Below are positions 7,798-17,775 of a stretch of 64,000 nt of DNA, one piece after another. Source of the DNA: CAIKBL01 sp964555355 (lineage in GTDB: Bacteria > Pseudomonadota > Gammaproteobacteria > Ga0077536). A model generated the notes under the pieces. The model was not told the DNA's origin. It saw nothing but the letters and a program-made list of their open reading frames with translations, and made no database searches. The DNA lies in NCBI GenBank assembly GCA_964555355.1, contig CAZKRY010000004.1, positions 314,811 through 378,810 of the forward strand. Reading direction: 5' to 3'. The position numbers were made by a program, and so were the translations under genes. Within the stretch, counting starts at the first letter, position 1; each line of letters starts with the position of its first letter.

Positions 7798-9447
7798 ATG
7801 TCACGCATTGAAGGTCGCCAAGTCATCGCGCGCAGCCTAAAGGCGCAGGGAGTGGAACATGTCTTTGGTGTGGTCGGATTTCCGGTCTGGGAACTCGCGC
7901 AAGTCATGCAAAGCGAAGGTCTAAAATTCTATGGTTTTCGCAATGAACAAGCGGCGAGTTACGCCGCCGGCGCGGTAGGCTATCTCACCGGTCGGCCCGG
8001 CGTCTGCTTAACGGTGAGTGGGCCTGGCATGGTGCATGCCATCGCGGGGTTATCCAATGCTTGGTCAAATTGCTGGCCGATGCTTTTGCTCTCGGGCGCC
8101 CCGGATTCCTATCAACGTGAACAAGGCGCGTTTCAGGAAGCCCCGCAAGTCGAAGCGGCGCGTCCCTTCGTCAAACTTTCCACACGCCCGGATTCGTTGG
8201 CGCGGATGCCGGCCTATATCGAGAAATGCGTGCGCACCGCAATGTATGGACGGCCGGGTGCGGTCTATCTCGATCTGCCCAACGATTTAATTACCGACAC
8301 CATTGATGAAGCGAACGTGACGCAACCGGCCTGTGTGCCGGAAGCCCCCAAGAGCCTCGCTGATCCTGCCGCCGTGACCCATGCGCTCAGTTTATTGCGT
8401 GGCGCGGCGCGGCCACTCGTGATTGTGGGTAAAGGCGGGGCTTATGCTCGCGCGGAACAAGAGGTGCGTAGCTTTATTGAAGCAAGCGCACTGCCGTTTC
8501 TTGCCTCGCCGATGGGCAAAGGCGTGGTGCCGGATGATCACGCGCAGTCAGTTGCGCCGGCGCGCTCGCATGCACTGCAAGAAGCCGATGTGGTTTTCCT
8601 CATCGGCGCTCGCTTGAACTGGATCATGCATTTCGGACAAGCGCCGCGCTTTGCGAAAGACGTTAAGATTATTCAGCTTGATATCGCCGGTGATGAAATC
8701 GGTACCAATGTGCCGACGGCGGCGGCGTTGGTCGGAGACGCTAAAGCAGTCATGCAGCAGGTGAACGCGGCGTTGAAGGCTGCGCCTTGGTCGTATGGCA
8801 AAAGCACCGATTGGTGGAAAACGTTGCAGGCCAAAACGGCCGAAAACGAAGCACAAGTCACCGCAATGATGAATGACGACGCGGTGCCCATGGGGTATTA
8901 CCGCGTCTTGCGCGAACTGCGTGAAGCGATGCCCAAAGACGCCATTTTGGCGAGCGAAGGTGCCAATACCATGGACATTGGCCGCAGCATGATTTTGCAT
9001 AGTGAGCCGCGCTTGCGGCTGGATGCCGGCACCTTTGGCACGATGGGCGTGGGACCTGCGTTTGCGATCGCCGCAGCTGCGATCCAATCGAAACGTAAAG
9101 TGGTATGCCTGGAAGGCGATTCCGCAATCGGTTTCAGCGGCATGGAACTCGAAACAGCCTGCCGCTACAAGCTCCCGATTACATTCGTCATCGTCAATAA
9201 CAACGGTATCGGCGGTGGCGAGTATGAATTGGGCGATCCGATCCCGCCACATGTGTATACGCCGAGCGCGCGTTATGACCGCGTCATCGAAGCGTTTGGC
9301 GGGCGCGGTTACTTTGCAACGACGCCGGAAGAAGTGCGTTCCGCGTTACGCAGTGCGCTTGATGCATCGGGTCCGACACTCGTCAATATCATGATCGACC
9401 CGAAAGCCGGACGTAAGCCGCAGAAGTTTGCGTGGTTAACGCGGTAA
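7798..9447 (+). CDS. 2-hydroxyacyl-CoA lyase / oxalyl-CoA decarboxylase-like ThDP enzyme
   Basis: About 549 residues with the three-domain architecture of thiamine-diphosphate enzymes. The catalytic Glu lies in FYGFRNEQAASYAAGA. The central domain has GKGGAYARAEQ and SPMGKGVVPDDHAQS. The ThDP/metal motif is GDSAIGFSGMELETACRY, ending in NNNGIG. GDSA-x-GFSGME and ARLNWIMHFG are characteristic of HACL1 and oxalyl-CoA decarboxylase rather than acetolactate synthase. It may therefore cleave 2-hydroxyacyl-CoA to formyl-CoA plus an aldehyde, or decarboxylate oxalyl-CoA. No formyl-CoA transferase lies nearby, which favours the lyase. The ATG at 7798 has GAGGAG 7 nt upstream. Confidence 0.85.
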   Translation: MSRIEGRQVIARSLKAQGVEHVFGVVGFPVWELAQVMQSEGLKFYGFRNEQAASYAAGAVGYLTGRPGVCLTVSGPGMVHAIAGLSNAWSNCWPMLLLSGAPDSYQREQGAFQEAPQVEAARPFVKLSTRPDSLARMPAYIEKCVRTAMYGRPGAVYLDLPNDLITDTIDEANVTQPACVPEAPKSLADPAAVTHALSLLRGAARPLVIVGKGGAYARAEQEVRSFIEASALPFLASPMGKGVVPDDHAQSVAPARSHALQEADVVFLIGARLNWIMHFGQAPRFAKDVKIIQLDIAGDEIGTNVPTAAALVGDAKAVMQQVNAALKAAPWSYGKSTDWWKTLQAKTAENEAQVTAMMNDDAVPMGYYRVLRELREAMPKDAILASEGANTMDIGRSMILHSEPRLRLDAGTFGTMGVGPAFAIAAAAIQSKRKVVCLEGDSAIGFSGMELETACRYKLPITFVIVNNNGIGGGEYELGDPIPPHVYTPSARYDRVIEAFGGRGYFATTPEEVRSALRSALDASGPTLVNIMIDPKAGRKPQKFAWLTR

Positions 9448-9468
9448 GAGAAATTGCGGGGCGGGCAA

Positions 9469-9494
9469 GCGTGGCGTTCCTAAGAGCGCCACGC
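9469..9494. other. Hairpin between convergent genes
   Basis: An 8-bp perfect stem, GCGTGGCG (9469-9476) with CGCCACGC (9487-9494), and a 10-nt loop lies between two convergent stop codons. There is no T tract on the 3' side on either strand, so it may stabilise transcript ends rather than be a full intrinsic terminator. Confidence 0.45.
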
Positions 9495-9520
9495 CTGAAG
9501 TCAAAAAAACGAGGACGGGC

Positions 9521-9793
9521 TTAGTACGTATTACGGCGCGGTGGGCGCGATTCGCGTGGCTTAGCTTCGTTGACGCGCATCTTGCGTCCTTTGAGCGGGT
9601 TTTCGTTCAACGAACGAATGGCGGACTGCGCTTGCGAGTTGTTCGACATTTCCACAAAGCCGAAACCTTTCGATTCGCCCGAGAACTTATCGGTAATCAC
9701 CGACGCCGAGGTCACCTCGCCGTGCGCCGCAAAGGCCTCGCGCAGGTCGACATCGGTGACGTCATAAGCCAAATTTCCAACATAAATATTCAT
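9521..9793 (-). CDS. RRM-domain RNA-binding protein
   Basis: A 90-residue protein made of one RNA-recognition motif: RNP-2 MNIYVGNLAY at the very N-terminus and RNP-1 KGFGFVEM around residues 42-49, then a short basic, proline-containing tail ending RPPRRNTY. Such small bacterial RRM proteins bind single-stranded RNA, are often cold-induced, and act as RNA chaperones in the cytoplasm. The aromatic residues of both RNP motifs are intact. The upstream region could hold cold-shock regulation, but no element was identified. Confidence 0.9.
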   Translation of the reverse strand: MNIYVGNLAYDVTDVDLREAFAAHGEVTSASVITDKFSGESKGFGFVEMSNNSQAQSAIRSLNENPLKGRKMRVNEAKPRESRPPRRNTY

Positions 9794-9919
9794 TCAGATC
9801 TTTCAAATAAAGGTTGTGACTTGTCTGCGTACACGGCTCTCGAAGCCAAAGCACAAGTAATTCGAGAGTCGCTTTGCCGATGACCGGCAAATTGAAATGA
9901 GGGGGAACGAGCGCAGGGG

Positions 9920-10378
9920 TTATTTAACGGAGGCAACTTGTTCTCGGGCCGCGTTACGTTCACGCGCGCAATCAATGGCGGTCGTGGAGAATAATTCCGG
10001 ATGGCGCGAGACCACGGCTTCGAACGAAAACTGCTGTAAGCCAAGCGTGCATAACGCGTGGTAATAGTCGGGCGTTGCCGAGTTGGTTTTCAGCGAGTCT
10101 TCAAGCGCTGCGGGAAAGCCGTGTTGTTTGATGAGCTGCCATGTGCGTGAGGAGCGTTTACGACGAGGATCTTTGCGCGGTAAAGTTTCTTCGAAGGCGA
10201 ATACGGCGAGTAGGCAGTCGCGGTCCGTATCGCTTTTGCAACCATGAAGGTCTGCACGGAGTTCGAGGGCGCGTTGGCGGGCAAGCACGGCAAGGTCGCC
10301 GCGGCCCAAATTCAACGCATTCTTGATAAATCGCTCACAGCCTTCGGGCGTCGCTAGCCGTGTTATTCGGTCATTCAT
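9920..10378 (-). CDS. Conserved hypothetical protein
   Basis: 152 residues, soluble and mostly helical in appearance, starting MNDRITRLATPEGCERFIKN. It carries several cysteines (CERF, CKSDTDRDC, CTLG, DCARE) without a CxxC arrangement. I do not recognise the family. Helical patterning such as AVLARQRALELRADLHG hints at a repeat-type or helical-bundle protein. Codon use is like its neighbours and the frame is long, so it is probably genuine. Confidence 0.6.
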   Translation of the reverse strand: MNDRITRLATPEGCERFIKNALNLGRGDLAVLARQRALELRADLHGCKSDTDRDCLLAVFAFEETLPRKDPRRKRSSRTWQLIKQHGFPAALEDSLKTNSATPDYYHALCTLGLQQFSFEAVVSRHPELFSTTAIDCARERNAAREQVASVK

Positions 10379-10676
10379 CGTTCACTCGCTGCCATTAAAC
10401 GTCTCTCCGGTGGGTGTATGGACGCTAAGGCGCAAATGAGCGTTGCGCGGAAACGTTATCGTCGCGCCCGGGTATGATGGCCATTAGCCGGATGGCGCGA
10501 TGCACGGCTATGATCTGCGCGTTTGTGCAATAGAGCAAGCGCGGCGACAGCGGCGCGCTTCAATTTAAGGTGTGCAGGCGCCTTATGTCATTGATTACGC
10601 TCTCGATGATCCGCACAAATTGAAAACGATTACGCACGTATGAAACGTGCTCTGACGGGAGAGTAGGGGAGAGATT

Positions 10677-13025
10677 GTGTGTTTTACGGATTTGGTTAAC
10701 GCGGTCGAGAAGCTACTTGCGGATAACGAGCGGTTGTCTTTTCGCGCTTTGCGTCGTGATTTCGAGATCGATGCCGAGACCTTGGCTGATCTGATTGCCG
10801 AGCTAACAGAAGTGCGCGAAGTCGCGCAAGAAGTCGACGGCAAGATGCTCGTGTGGATTGGCGCGAAGCCCGCTGGCCCAGCACCGAGAACGAAACCCAG
10901 TGATTACACGCCTTCTCATCTCGCCGAGCGCATTCGCAATCAGCGAGACGCGCTAGAAACCCGCGGCGCGGAAGGTGAACGGAAGACCATCACCATTTTG
11001 TTCGCGGATTAAAAAGGCTCGACCGCGATGCTGGAACGACTCGATCCGGAAGTCGCGCGAGGGATTATCGATCCGGCCCTACAACGCATGATGGATGCGG
11101 TGCACCGGTATGAGGGCTACGTGGCACAAGCCTTGGGCGATGGCATCTTGGCCTTGTTCGGTGCGCCGCTGGCGCATGAGGACCACGCGCAACGCGCGGT
11201 CTTTGCGGCGTTAAAGATGCAGGAAGACTTAAAGCCCTACGCCCTGCAGCTGCGGTTAAAGCAAGGGGTCTCGCTCGCCTTACGCGTGGGCTTGAATACC
11301 GGGGAAGTGGTGGTGCGCTCCATCCGCAAGGATGATTTACACACCGACTATGTGCCGGTGGGGCATTCCATCAACCTAGCCGCGCGGATGGAACAAATTG
11401 CAACGCCGGGATCTATTTTTATCACCGAGCACACCGCCAAGTTGGTCGATGGTTATTTTCAATTGAAGAGCTTAGGGACGGCGGAGATTAAGGGCGTTGA
11501 ACAGCCGGTACCGGTGCATGAAGTAATGGGTGTTGGCCAGTTACGCACGCGGTTACAGGTGGCGGCAAGCCGGGGCCTGACGCGCTTCATCGGCCGGGCG
11601 CAGGAGCTTGCGCAGATGCAGGCGGCATTGGAGCAAGCGCGGGCTGGGCGGGGTCAGGTGATTGGGATCATGGGCGAGCCTGGGATGGGCAAGTCGCGGT
11701 TGGTACATGAGTTCAAGGCCCGGGCGAGTGGGTTTGCGGTGTTTGAGGCGTATTCGGCGTCGCATGGGAAAGCGTCACCCTACTTACCTATCACGGAGTT
11801 ACTGAAGAACTATTTTCAAATCCAATTACAGGATGACGAGCGGGCGCGACGGGAGAAGGTGATTGGCAAGCTCTTAGGCCTCGACCGCGCGTTGGAAGAG
11901 GTGCTGCCGTATAACTTCGCGTTACTCAACATTGATGACGTGGATTCGCCGTTACCGCAGTTGGAGCCGGCGGTACGCCGACGGCGGACGTTTGAGGCGA
12001 TGAAGAAGGTGTTGTTGGGGGAGCCGTCGGACACGTCGGCGGCTGGGCGGTTGGTGGGATTGCGGCAATGGATCACGGAGCGGACGGAGGGCACGCCGTT
12101 CTTCACGGAAGAGGTGGTGCAGGAGTTGTTTGAACAAGGCGTCTTACAACGAGATTTGAACGGACGAGTGACGACGCCACAGGCGGCCACAAGCGCCTTG
12201 CAATTACCGGCGACGGTGCAGGGGGTGCTCGCCGCGCGTATCGACCGCTTAACGCCGGATGAGAAATCGTTGTTGCAACAACTGTCGGTGATTGGGCGGG
12301 AGTTCCCGTTTAGTTTGGCGGCACGGGTCGTCAACCAAGCGGAAGAGTCGTTGCACCAGTTGTTGGGGGCATAACAACGCAAAGAGTTCTTGTATGAACA
12401 ACCGGCGTTCCCGGAGGTGGAGTACTTATTCAAGCATGCGTTGACGCAAGAGGTGGCATACCACTCGCTGTTGCAGGAGACGCGCAAAGTCATCCATGGG
12501 CGCACGGCGCAGGCCATTGAGGTTGCTTATCAGACTGAGCTTGAAGACCATTACGGGGATCTGGCGCATCACTACAGTCGGAGCGGCAACGCCGACAAGA
12601 GAATCGAGTACTCGGAAAAAGCGAGCACACAAGCAAGTTTTCGTGCCGCGAACGCGGATGCTGTTCGCCATTTTGAAACGGCACTTACCTTCGCACTCGA
12701 GAAAGCGCATGCGGCCGCTGAACGAAACGCGGAGCATTGGTTCGATGCCGAGTTATATCGTATCGCGGGGGATATAAATGCTACCGATGGAAAGCCGCAG
12801 ACGGCCGAAGCTAACTTTGGGCGTGCGATCCAGATAGCAATCGAGCAACAGGCCAAAACCTTTGAACTTCGCGCAACACTAAGTTTGGCAAAATTACTTC
12901 ACGCACAAGGCAGAAGTGCCGAAGCACATCAACGATTAAACAATGTGTATGAATGGTTTACGGAAGGATTCGAGTTCCCGGATCTGCAGGAAGCGAAGCG
13001 TCTGTTGTCCGATCTCAAAGTGTAA
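10677..13025 (+). pseudogene. Decayed adenylate/guanylate cyclase - AAA ATPase - TPR regulator
   Basis: One reading frame runs from GTG 10677 to 13025, broken by two in-frame TAA codons at 11010-11012 and 12372-12374. It encodes an N-terminal helical segment, a class III cyclase domain (ITILFAD-stop-KGSTAMLERLDPE, then ALGDGILALFG and VGLNTGEVV), a P-loop ATPase (MGEPGMGKSRLVHEF) and a C-terminal TPR-like tail (AKTFELRATLSLAKLLHAQG). Both stops fall in conserved motifs where homologues have a hydrophobic residue, and TTA to TAA would explain each. The ATPase also jumps from FEAMKKVLLGEP to LRQWITERTEGTPFF, so the Walker B region is missing, and the TPR region is much shorter than usual. Non-function is likely. 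Confidence 0.8.
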
Positions 13026-13066
13026 ATAGGAGATCGAAACGAATAGTCCGCTACAGTGAGTTGTGC

Positions 13067-13232
13067 GTAGGTTGGGGTGAGCGAAGCGAACCCCAACATT
13101 AGCCGATCGGGTCAATCGCGCATGAATTTAACGGTAAGTGTGCATGCAATTTGTTGGGGTTCGTTACACTCACCCCAACCTACGAGCTTGACCAGCTCAT
13201 GTTGGGGTTCGCGTGGCTCACCCCAACCTACA
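13067..13232. repeat. Cluster of three GTAGGTTGGGGTGAGC palindromic repeats
   Basis: One forward copy (13067-13097, GTAGGTTGGGGTGAGCGAAG then CGAACCCCAAC) and two inverted copies (13152-13185 and 13200-13232) lie between a pseudogene and rlmKL. Each can fold through GTTGGGGT pairing with ACCCCAAC. Another inverted pair is at 42235-42328. Similar sequences are common in intergenic DNA of Gammaproteobacteria. Confidence 0.75.
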
Positions 13233-13267
13233 CGAAGATCTGTTTGATGAAAGGGTAGGAGGTGCAA

Positions 13268-15457
13268 TTATTGGACGCGTCCCTTTTGTCGAATTTCAAA
13301 ACACTGATGTATTCGTGCATCGCGCTTGAAATCCTCCGGTAGCGTCGCGCGGCTTCGATCAGTGATTTCAAAATTCGCGAGGGCGGCGCGATCAAGCTTG
13401 AAACTGCGCAGATTTGTCGAAAACACCAACACACCATCCGGCGTCAAGCGCGCAAGGCATTGTTGAATCAACTGCACGTGATCGCGCTGCACATCGAGCG
13501 TGCCGTGCATGCGTTTGGAATTGGAAAACGTCGGCGGGTCGAGAAAAATCAATCCATATTGGCGCGTTGGCCGTTCCGCAAGCCAGGCCAAACAATCCGT
13601 TTGTAACACTTCGTGCCGCGGCAAGCCGAAGCCGTTCAACGCCAAATTGCGCCGCGCCCAGTCGCAGTAGGTGGCCGACATATCGATGGACGCGGTACTG
13701 CGTGCACCGCCCGCCGCCGCATACACGCTGGCGCTGGCGGTATACGCGAATAGATTTAGCACGTCTCGCTCGGGGGCAAGCTCGCGGAGCCGCCGTCGCG
13801 TCAGGCGGTGATCTAAGAAGAGGCCGGTATCCAAGTAATCGCGCAGATTGACCAGGAACTTGTGGCCACCTTCCGTCACTTCAAAAAAGTGCTTGGATCC
13901 CGCGCGCCGTTCGTACTGGGCGGTCCCGTGCTGTTTCTCGCGGCGTTTAAACACCACGCGTTCCGGCGGCACTTCCAATAACTCAGGCAATTGTGCGAGG
14001 GCGTCATCAAGCCGCTGGCGCGCTTTATCTTCCGCGATCGTGCGGGGTGCTGCGTACTCCTGCACGTGCAGCCAACGTTCCTCGCCTTCAAAAATATCAA
14101 TGGCGAGCGCGTACTCCGGCATGTCGGCGTCGTACAAGCGGTAGCAGGTGATTTGTTCGCGTGACGCCCAGCGCGCGAGCGCGCGCAGGTTCTTTTGGAT
14201 GCGGTTAGCGAACATCGCGGCACCGGGAGACGGCTCGCCGCGACTTTCGATCCGTTGGCGTGCGCGTAGCACGCGCGCGGTTCCGGCGGGTGCATCCAAC
14301 ATAAAGGCGGCAGGTACCACGGTCATGCGTAACAACGTGCACTCGAGCGCACCGTTATAAAGGCGATGCGTGCGATGCGCTTTGATGCCAAAGGCGCCGC
14401 CTGGCGCTTCGGGGCCAATCAACAACGCTGCCTCCCAACCTTGAAAATGCGCGCGCAGTTGCGCGCCGAACGAGCGATAGAGATCCGCCGTCGAATCGCG
14501 CGAACCTAACCGCTCGCCGTAAGGTGGGTTGCACGCGATGAGTCCGGGACTCGTAAAGCCTATTGCAGTCGCGTCTTTGATCGCGCGTTGTTCGATGTGA
14601 ATCAACTCGCTGAGCCCGGCGGCGGCAACATTGTCGCGCGCGATCGCGACTACTCGCGGGTCAACATCAAAACCCATCAGCGGGCTCGCCGGCACTGCCA
14701 CGCGTTGTGCGCGTGCATCCGCGCAAAGCGCTTCCCAAGTCTCGGCATCGTGTTGCCGCCAACGGGTGAGGTGCGTATTGCCGCGCAGTAAGCCAGGCGC
14801 AATGTTGGCGGCAATTAATGCGCCTTCAATAAGCAAGGTCCCCGCGCCGCACATCGGATCGAGCAGTGGCGCACCTTGTGTCGCGAGTGCCGGCCAGTGT
14901 GCGCGCAACAGCAACGCGGCAGCCAAATTCTCTTTAAGCGGTGCCGCGCCTTGCGCCGCGCGATAGCCACGCCGATGCAAACTCTCGCCACCCAAATCGA
15001 GTGCGACTTGCGCTTGATTGCGGGCGAGATGCACATGCACGCGCAGATCGGGATTCGCGGTATCGACGCTCGGTCGCGCGCCGCATTGTTCGCGTAGTTG
15101 ATCCGCAATCGCGTCTTTGGTGCGCTGGGCGATGAATTGGCTGTGTGTGAGCGCCGAGTCGCTCGTGACCGCGTCGATCGCGAGCGTATGCTCGGGGCCG
15201 AGATGATCGAGCCAAGGGATCTCGCGCACCCCGGCGTAGAGCGATTCACTATCTATCGCTTGAAAACGACTCAAGACTAACAACACGCGGTTTGCCACGC
15301 GCGACCACAGGATCGCGCGATAGCCCACCGCAAGGTCGCCGGTACACGCCACGCCGCCGGCGCGTTCTTTGAGGTTGGCGGCGCCAAAGCGCGTGAGTTC
15401 AGCGCTCAATAAATCGGCGGAACCTTTCGGGCAGGTGACGAAGAATTCAAAGGTCAT
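13268..15457 (-). CDS. rlmKL: Bifunctional 23S rRNA methyltransferase RlmKL
   Basis: 729 residues, the size of the fused enzyme that makes m2G2445 (RlmL half) and m7G2069 (RlmK half) in 23S rRNA. The N-terminus holds a THUMP-containing region (MTFEFFVTCPKGSADLLSAE) followed by the first Rossmann methyltransferase with LDPMCGAGTLLIEGAL for SAM binding and NPPYGERLG for target guanine. The second methyltransferase contains DVLNLFAYTASASVYAA and the LDPPTFSNSKRM loop. Both catalytic motifs look intact. This fusion is typical of Gammaproteobacteria and is the main taxonomic marker here. It lies alone between repeat clusters on the minus strand. Confidence 0.95.
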   Translation of the reverse strand: MTFEFFVTCPKGSADLLSAELTRFGAANLKERAGGVACTGDLAVGYRAILWSRVANRVLLVLSRFQAIDSESLYAGVREIPWLDHLGPEHTLAIDAVTSDSALTHSQFIAQRTKDAIADQLREQCGARPSVDTANPDLRVHVHLARNQAQVALDLGGESLHRRGYRAAQGAAPLKENLAAALLLRAHWPALATQGAPLLDPMCGAGTLLIEGALIAANIAPGLLRGNTHLTRWRQHDAETWEALCADARAQRVAVPASPLMGFDVDPRVVAIARDNVAAAGLSELIHIEQRAIKDATAIGFTSPGLIACNPPYGERLGSRDSTADLYRSFGAQLRAHFQGWEAALLIGPEAPGGAFGIKAHRTHRLYNGALECTLLRMTVVPAAFMLDAPAGTARVLRARQRIESRGEPSPGAAMFANRIQKNLRALARWASREQITCYRLYDADMPEYALAIDIFEGEERWLHVQEYAAPRTIAEDKARQRLDDALAQLPELLEVPPERVVFKRREKQHGTAQYERRAGSKHFFEVTEGGHKFLVNLRDYLDTGLFLDHRLTRRRLRELAPERDVLNLFAYTASASVYAAAGGARSTASIDMSATYCDWARRNLALNGFGLPRHEVLQTDCLAWLAERPTRQYGLIFLDPPTFSNSKRMHGTLDVQRDHVQLIQQCLARLTPDGVLVFSTNLRSFKLDRAALANFEITDRSRATLPEDFKRDARIHQCFEIRQKGRVQ

Positions 15458-15503
15458 GAAATAGGCGGGAGGATTGTTGGCAGAGTGATTCTATGGCGCG
15501 CTT

Positions 15504-15540
15504 GCCCTCACCCCGGCCCTCTCCCGCGGGCGGGAGAGGG
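15504..15540. repeat. Dispersed REP-like palindrome, inverted copy
   Basis: The sequence reads GCCCTCACCCCGGCCCTCTC then CCGCGGGCGGGAGAGGG, the reverse orientation of the element at 7683. It lies in the short gap between rlmKL and a convergent-side flavoenzyme gene. Confidence 0.75.
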
Positions 15541-15563
15541 TGAAAGAGTAAACCAGCGGTTCG

Positions 15564-16670
15564 TTACGCGACCCGCAGATTTAATGCGGGCGCACTTCCA
15601 AACGGCACGGTTTTCCATTTTTTAAGTTCCGGCAGCACATGCTCGGCGAAGCAGCGCATGTTGCCTTCGGCGAGATCGTAAGGCATGCCGGCATAGCTGA
15701 AATTACAGCTGATAGCGTTCATGCCGATGATGTCGCGGATGGCTTCGAGTTTTTCCAGTACTTGTTTCGGCGTACCCCACGGCATGAGTTTCGCAAAGTC
15801 CGCGGCCGCGCTGTCCATGCCATGGCGGCCAATGTATTTACCGACATTGCGATAGAACTCATAGCCCTTATCGGAACCGAAGTGATTGCTGGTCATTTCG
15901 TAATGTTTCATGGCGGTGTGGTAATAGTCGCCAATCCACTTCATCGCCATCTCTTCCGCGCGCACCGGATCTTTATCGACGAAATAAAACCCGCCACACA
16001 CCGGCGGTGGCGGCTCGCATTGATTGGTCTTGACGAAGACATCGCGGTAAATCGCGAAATCCTGTTTAACGACATCCCAGGGCTTCTGCGGAATGACCAA
16101 CAATCCGACGCCAAGTTTGGCCATGATCGGCATGGATTCAGGCGATACCGCCGCGGCATAGGTACGACCGCGAAACGACTTATTCGGCAATGGCCGAATA
16201 TCGCGTCGCGGTTGTTTGGTGGTGGCGCCGCCTTCCATATAGCCGCGCTCCAGTCCTTCCAGAAGCAGTTCGGCGTACTCCACAAATCGTTCGCGGCCCT
16301 CGCCCTGCGGAATGCGAAAGCCGTCGTACTCAACGCGCGCGAGGCCGCGACCCAGTCCCAAAATCATGCGTCCGCCGGATACATGATCGAGCATTGATAT
16401 TTGCTCGGCGACGCGCATCGGATCGTGCCACGGCAGCACGATGACACTCGTGCCCAATAATGCCTTCTGCGTTCGTCCCGCCATGTAGGTCAAAAATTGC
16501 ACCGGATCCGGACACATCGTGTAATCGGTGAAGTGGTGTTCGATAGCCCAGATCGACTCAAACCCTAGCGGCTCGGCCATCTCGGCCAAGCGCAATTCTT
16601 GACGATAGACTTCGTCATCCGGGCGTGCATTTTCCGGGTTCTGAAAGATTGGTGACATTCCTACGTGCAT
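15564..16670 (-). CDS. LLM-class flavin-dependent oxidoreductase
   Basis: About 368 residues of the luciferase-like superfamily. Characteristic segments are GFESIWAIEHHFTDYTMCPD near residue 40, LGTSVIVLPWHDPMRVAEQ on the next barrel strand, and GGRMILGLGRGLARVEYDGF. The IEHHFTDY motif places it with the alkanal-monooxygenase-like branch that uses reduced flavin. The frame is open further upstream, but the ATG at 16670 follows CGAGG at 8-9 nt spacing and gives a normal LLM N-terminus. It is transcribed divergently from the GST-like gene. The substrate is unknown. Confidence 0.82.
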   Translation of the reverse strand: MHVGMSPIFQNPENARPDDEVYRQELRLAEMAEPLGFESIWAIEHHFTDYTMCPDPVQFLTYMAGRTQKALLGTSVIVLPWHDPMRVAEQISMLDHVSGGRMILGLGRGLARVEYDGFRIPQGEGRERFVEYAELLLEGLERGYMEGGATTKQPRRDIRPLPNKSFRGRTYAAAVSPESMPIMAKLGVGLLVIPQKPWDVVKQDFAIYRDVFVKTNQCEPPPPVCGGFYFVDKDPVRAEEMAMKWIGDYYHTAMKHYEMTSNHFGSDKGYEFYRNVGKYIGRHGMDSAAADFAKLMPWGTPKQVLEKLEAIRDIIGMNAISCNFSYAGMPYDLAEGNMRCFAEHVLPELKKWKTVPFGSAPALNLRVA

Positions 16671-16922
16671 CGCTAGACCTCGCTTGACTCGATTTGGACC
16701 GGTGAGTGGCGGGAGGATACAACGGAACTCGACCCGCCGCCCAATGGCGTAACTCATTCCGACACGTCGTAAGTAACGTGCGCAATGTCACCGCCCGGCG
16801 GTGCCGGGAGCGGTTCCCCTGGCAGTTCCATCAGAAATTTGGCAGGCTCAGTTTGTAGACCGCAGCCGCGCACGTTTGCGCATCAATAATCGACCAACAA
16901 TAGAGACTCGCCGGGGGAGTTT

Positions 16923-17759
16923 ATGGCCATAGGATTCGAAGACATCAAGTTGAATTACATTCCAATCGCCGAGGCGCGGCGCATGTCGGGGCTGCGCGTG
17001 GTGCTAGGGGCTTACCCCATTCCGGGGCCTTGGCGGGAATCCTGTAAGGGCGTGTTATACGTCAAGGGACTCAAGTACACCCCGGTGCGCACCAGTAATG
17101 CCGGCTGTTCGGACCTCGCGGTTGGCATGGAAGGATCACAGTCTGAACTTATCGAGTGGAGCGGTCAGGCCAGCGCGCCGGTCGTCGCGTGGAACGACGA
17201 GCGCCCACGTTCAAGCTGGGTCGACCAATTGAACCTTGCGGAGCGATTGGCACCCAACCCGCCGCTGGTTCCGGATAACGTGGACGATCGCGCGCGCATG
17301 TTCGGGCTTGCCAATGAGCTTTTGGGCGAAAATGGTTTTGTCTGGGTCAAGCGCCTCTTGATGGTCGATGGACCGTTGAGGACACTCGCGGCCGACGACC
17401 CGCAGCGCGGATTTTGGAATTTCTTAGGGGATAAGTACGGCTACTCGGTTGAGGCAGCCGCCGCCGCCGTTCGTCGCATCGTGCAAGTGTTAAACGCGCT
17501 CGATGCACAACTATCCAGTCAAAAGGCCAAGGGCCGGAAATACCTGGTTGGCGAACGACTCTCCGCGCTCGATATTTATTGGGCTGCGTGCTGCGGCATT
17601 TTGGCGCCACTATCGCCTGAAAAATGCCCAATGGCGGACGGGTTTCGCGGCGCCTACGGCAACAGCGATCCGGATATCGCCAAAGCGCTCAGCCCGGCGC
17701 TAGTCGCACATCGTGATTTCATCTATGAAACCCACCTAGAGTTTCCGGTAGTCTTTTAA
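16923..17759 (+). CDS. Glutathione S-transferase-like protein
   Basis: 278 residues. The N-terminal half has a thioredoxin-like GST pattern (VVLGAYPIPGPWRESCKGVL, then YVKGLKYTPVRTS). The C-terminal half has the all-helical GST domain, including KYLVGERLSALDIYWAACC, equivalent to the conserved G-x-x-x-S/T-x-A-D region. It is longer than classic GSTs (about 200-230 residues), and the catalytic Ser/Cys/Tyr is not obvious. Glutathione conjugation or a binding role are both possible. GGGGGAG lies close to the ATG at 16923. A protein-kinase gene starts 16 nt downstream and may be in the same transcript. Confidence 0.65.
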   Translation: MAIGFEDIKLNYIPIAEARRMSGLRVVLGAYPIPGPWRESCKGVLYVKGLKYTPVRTSNAGCSDLAVGMEGSQSELIEWSGQASAPVVAWNDERPRSSWVDQLNLAERLAPNPPLVPDNVDDRARMFGLANELLGENGFVWVKRLLMVDGPLRTLAADDPQRGFWNFLGDKYGYSVEAAAAAVRRIVQVLNALDAQLSSQKAKGRKYLVGERLSALDIYWAACCGILAPLSPEKCPMADGFRGAYGNSDPDIAKALSPALVAHRDFIYETHLEFPVVF

Positions 17760-17775
17760 CGCCCGCGGGAGCCGC

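Noticed and set aside
8548..9252. 234-codon minus-strand frame inside the ThDP enzyme gene
   Set aside because: Antisense to a strongly supported ThDP enzyme; no recognised motifs.
9469..9494. Rho-independent terminator
   Set aside because: The stem is good, but a T tract is missing on the 3' side of both strands, so it was listed only as a hairpin.
15639..16397. 252-codon plus-strand open frame opposite the flavoenzyme gene
   Set aside because: It lies antisense to a clear LLM-family gene, and its translation shows no family features.
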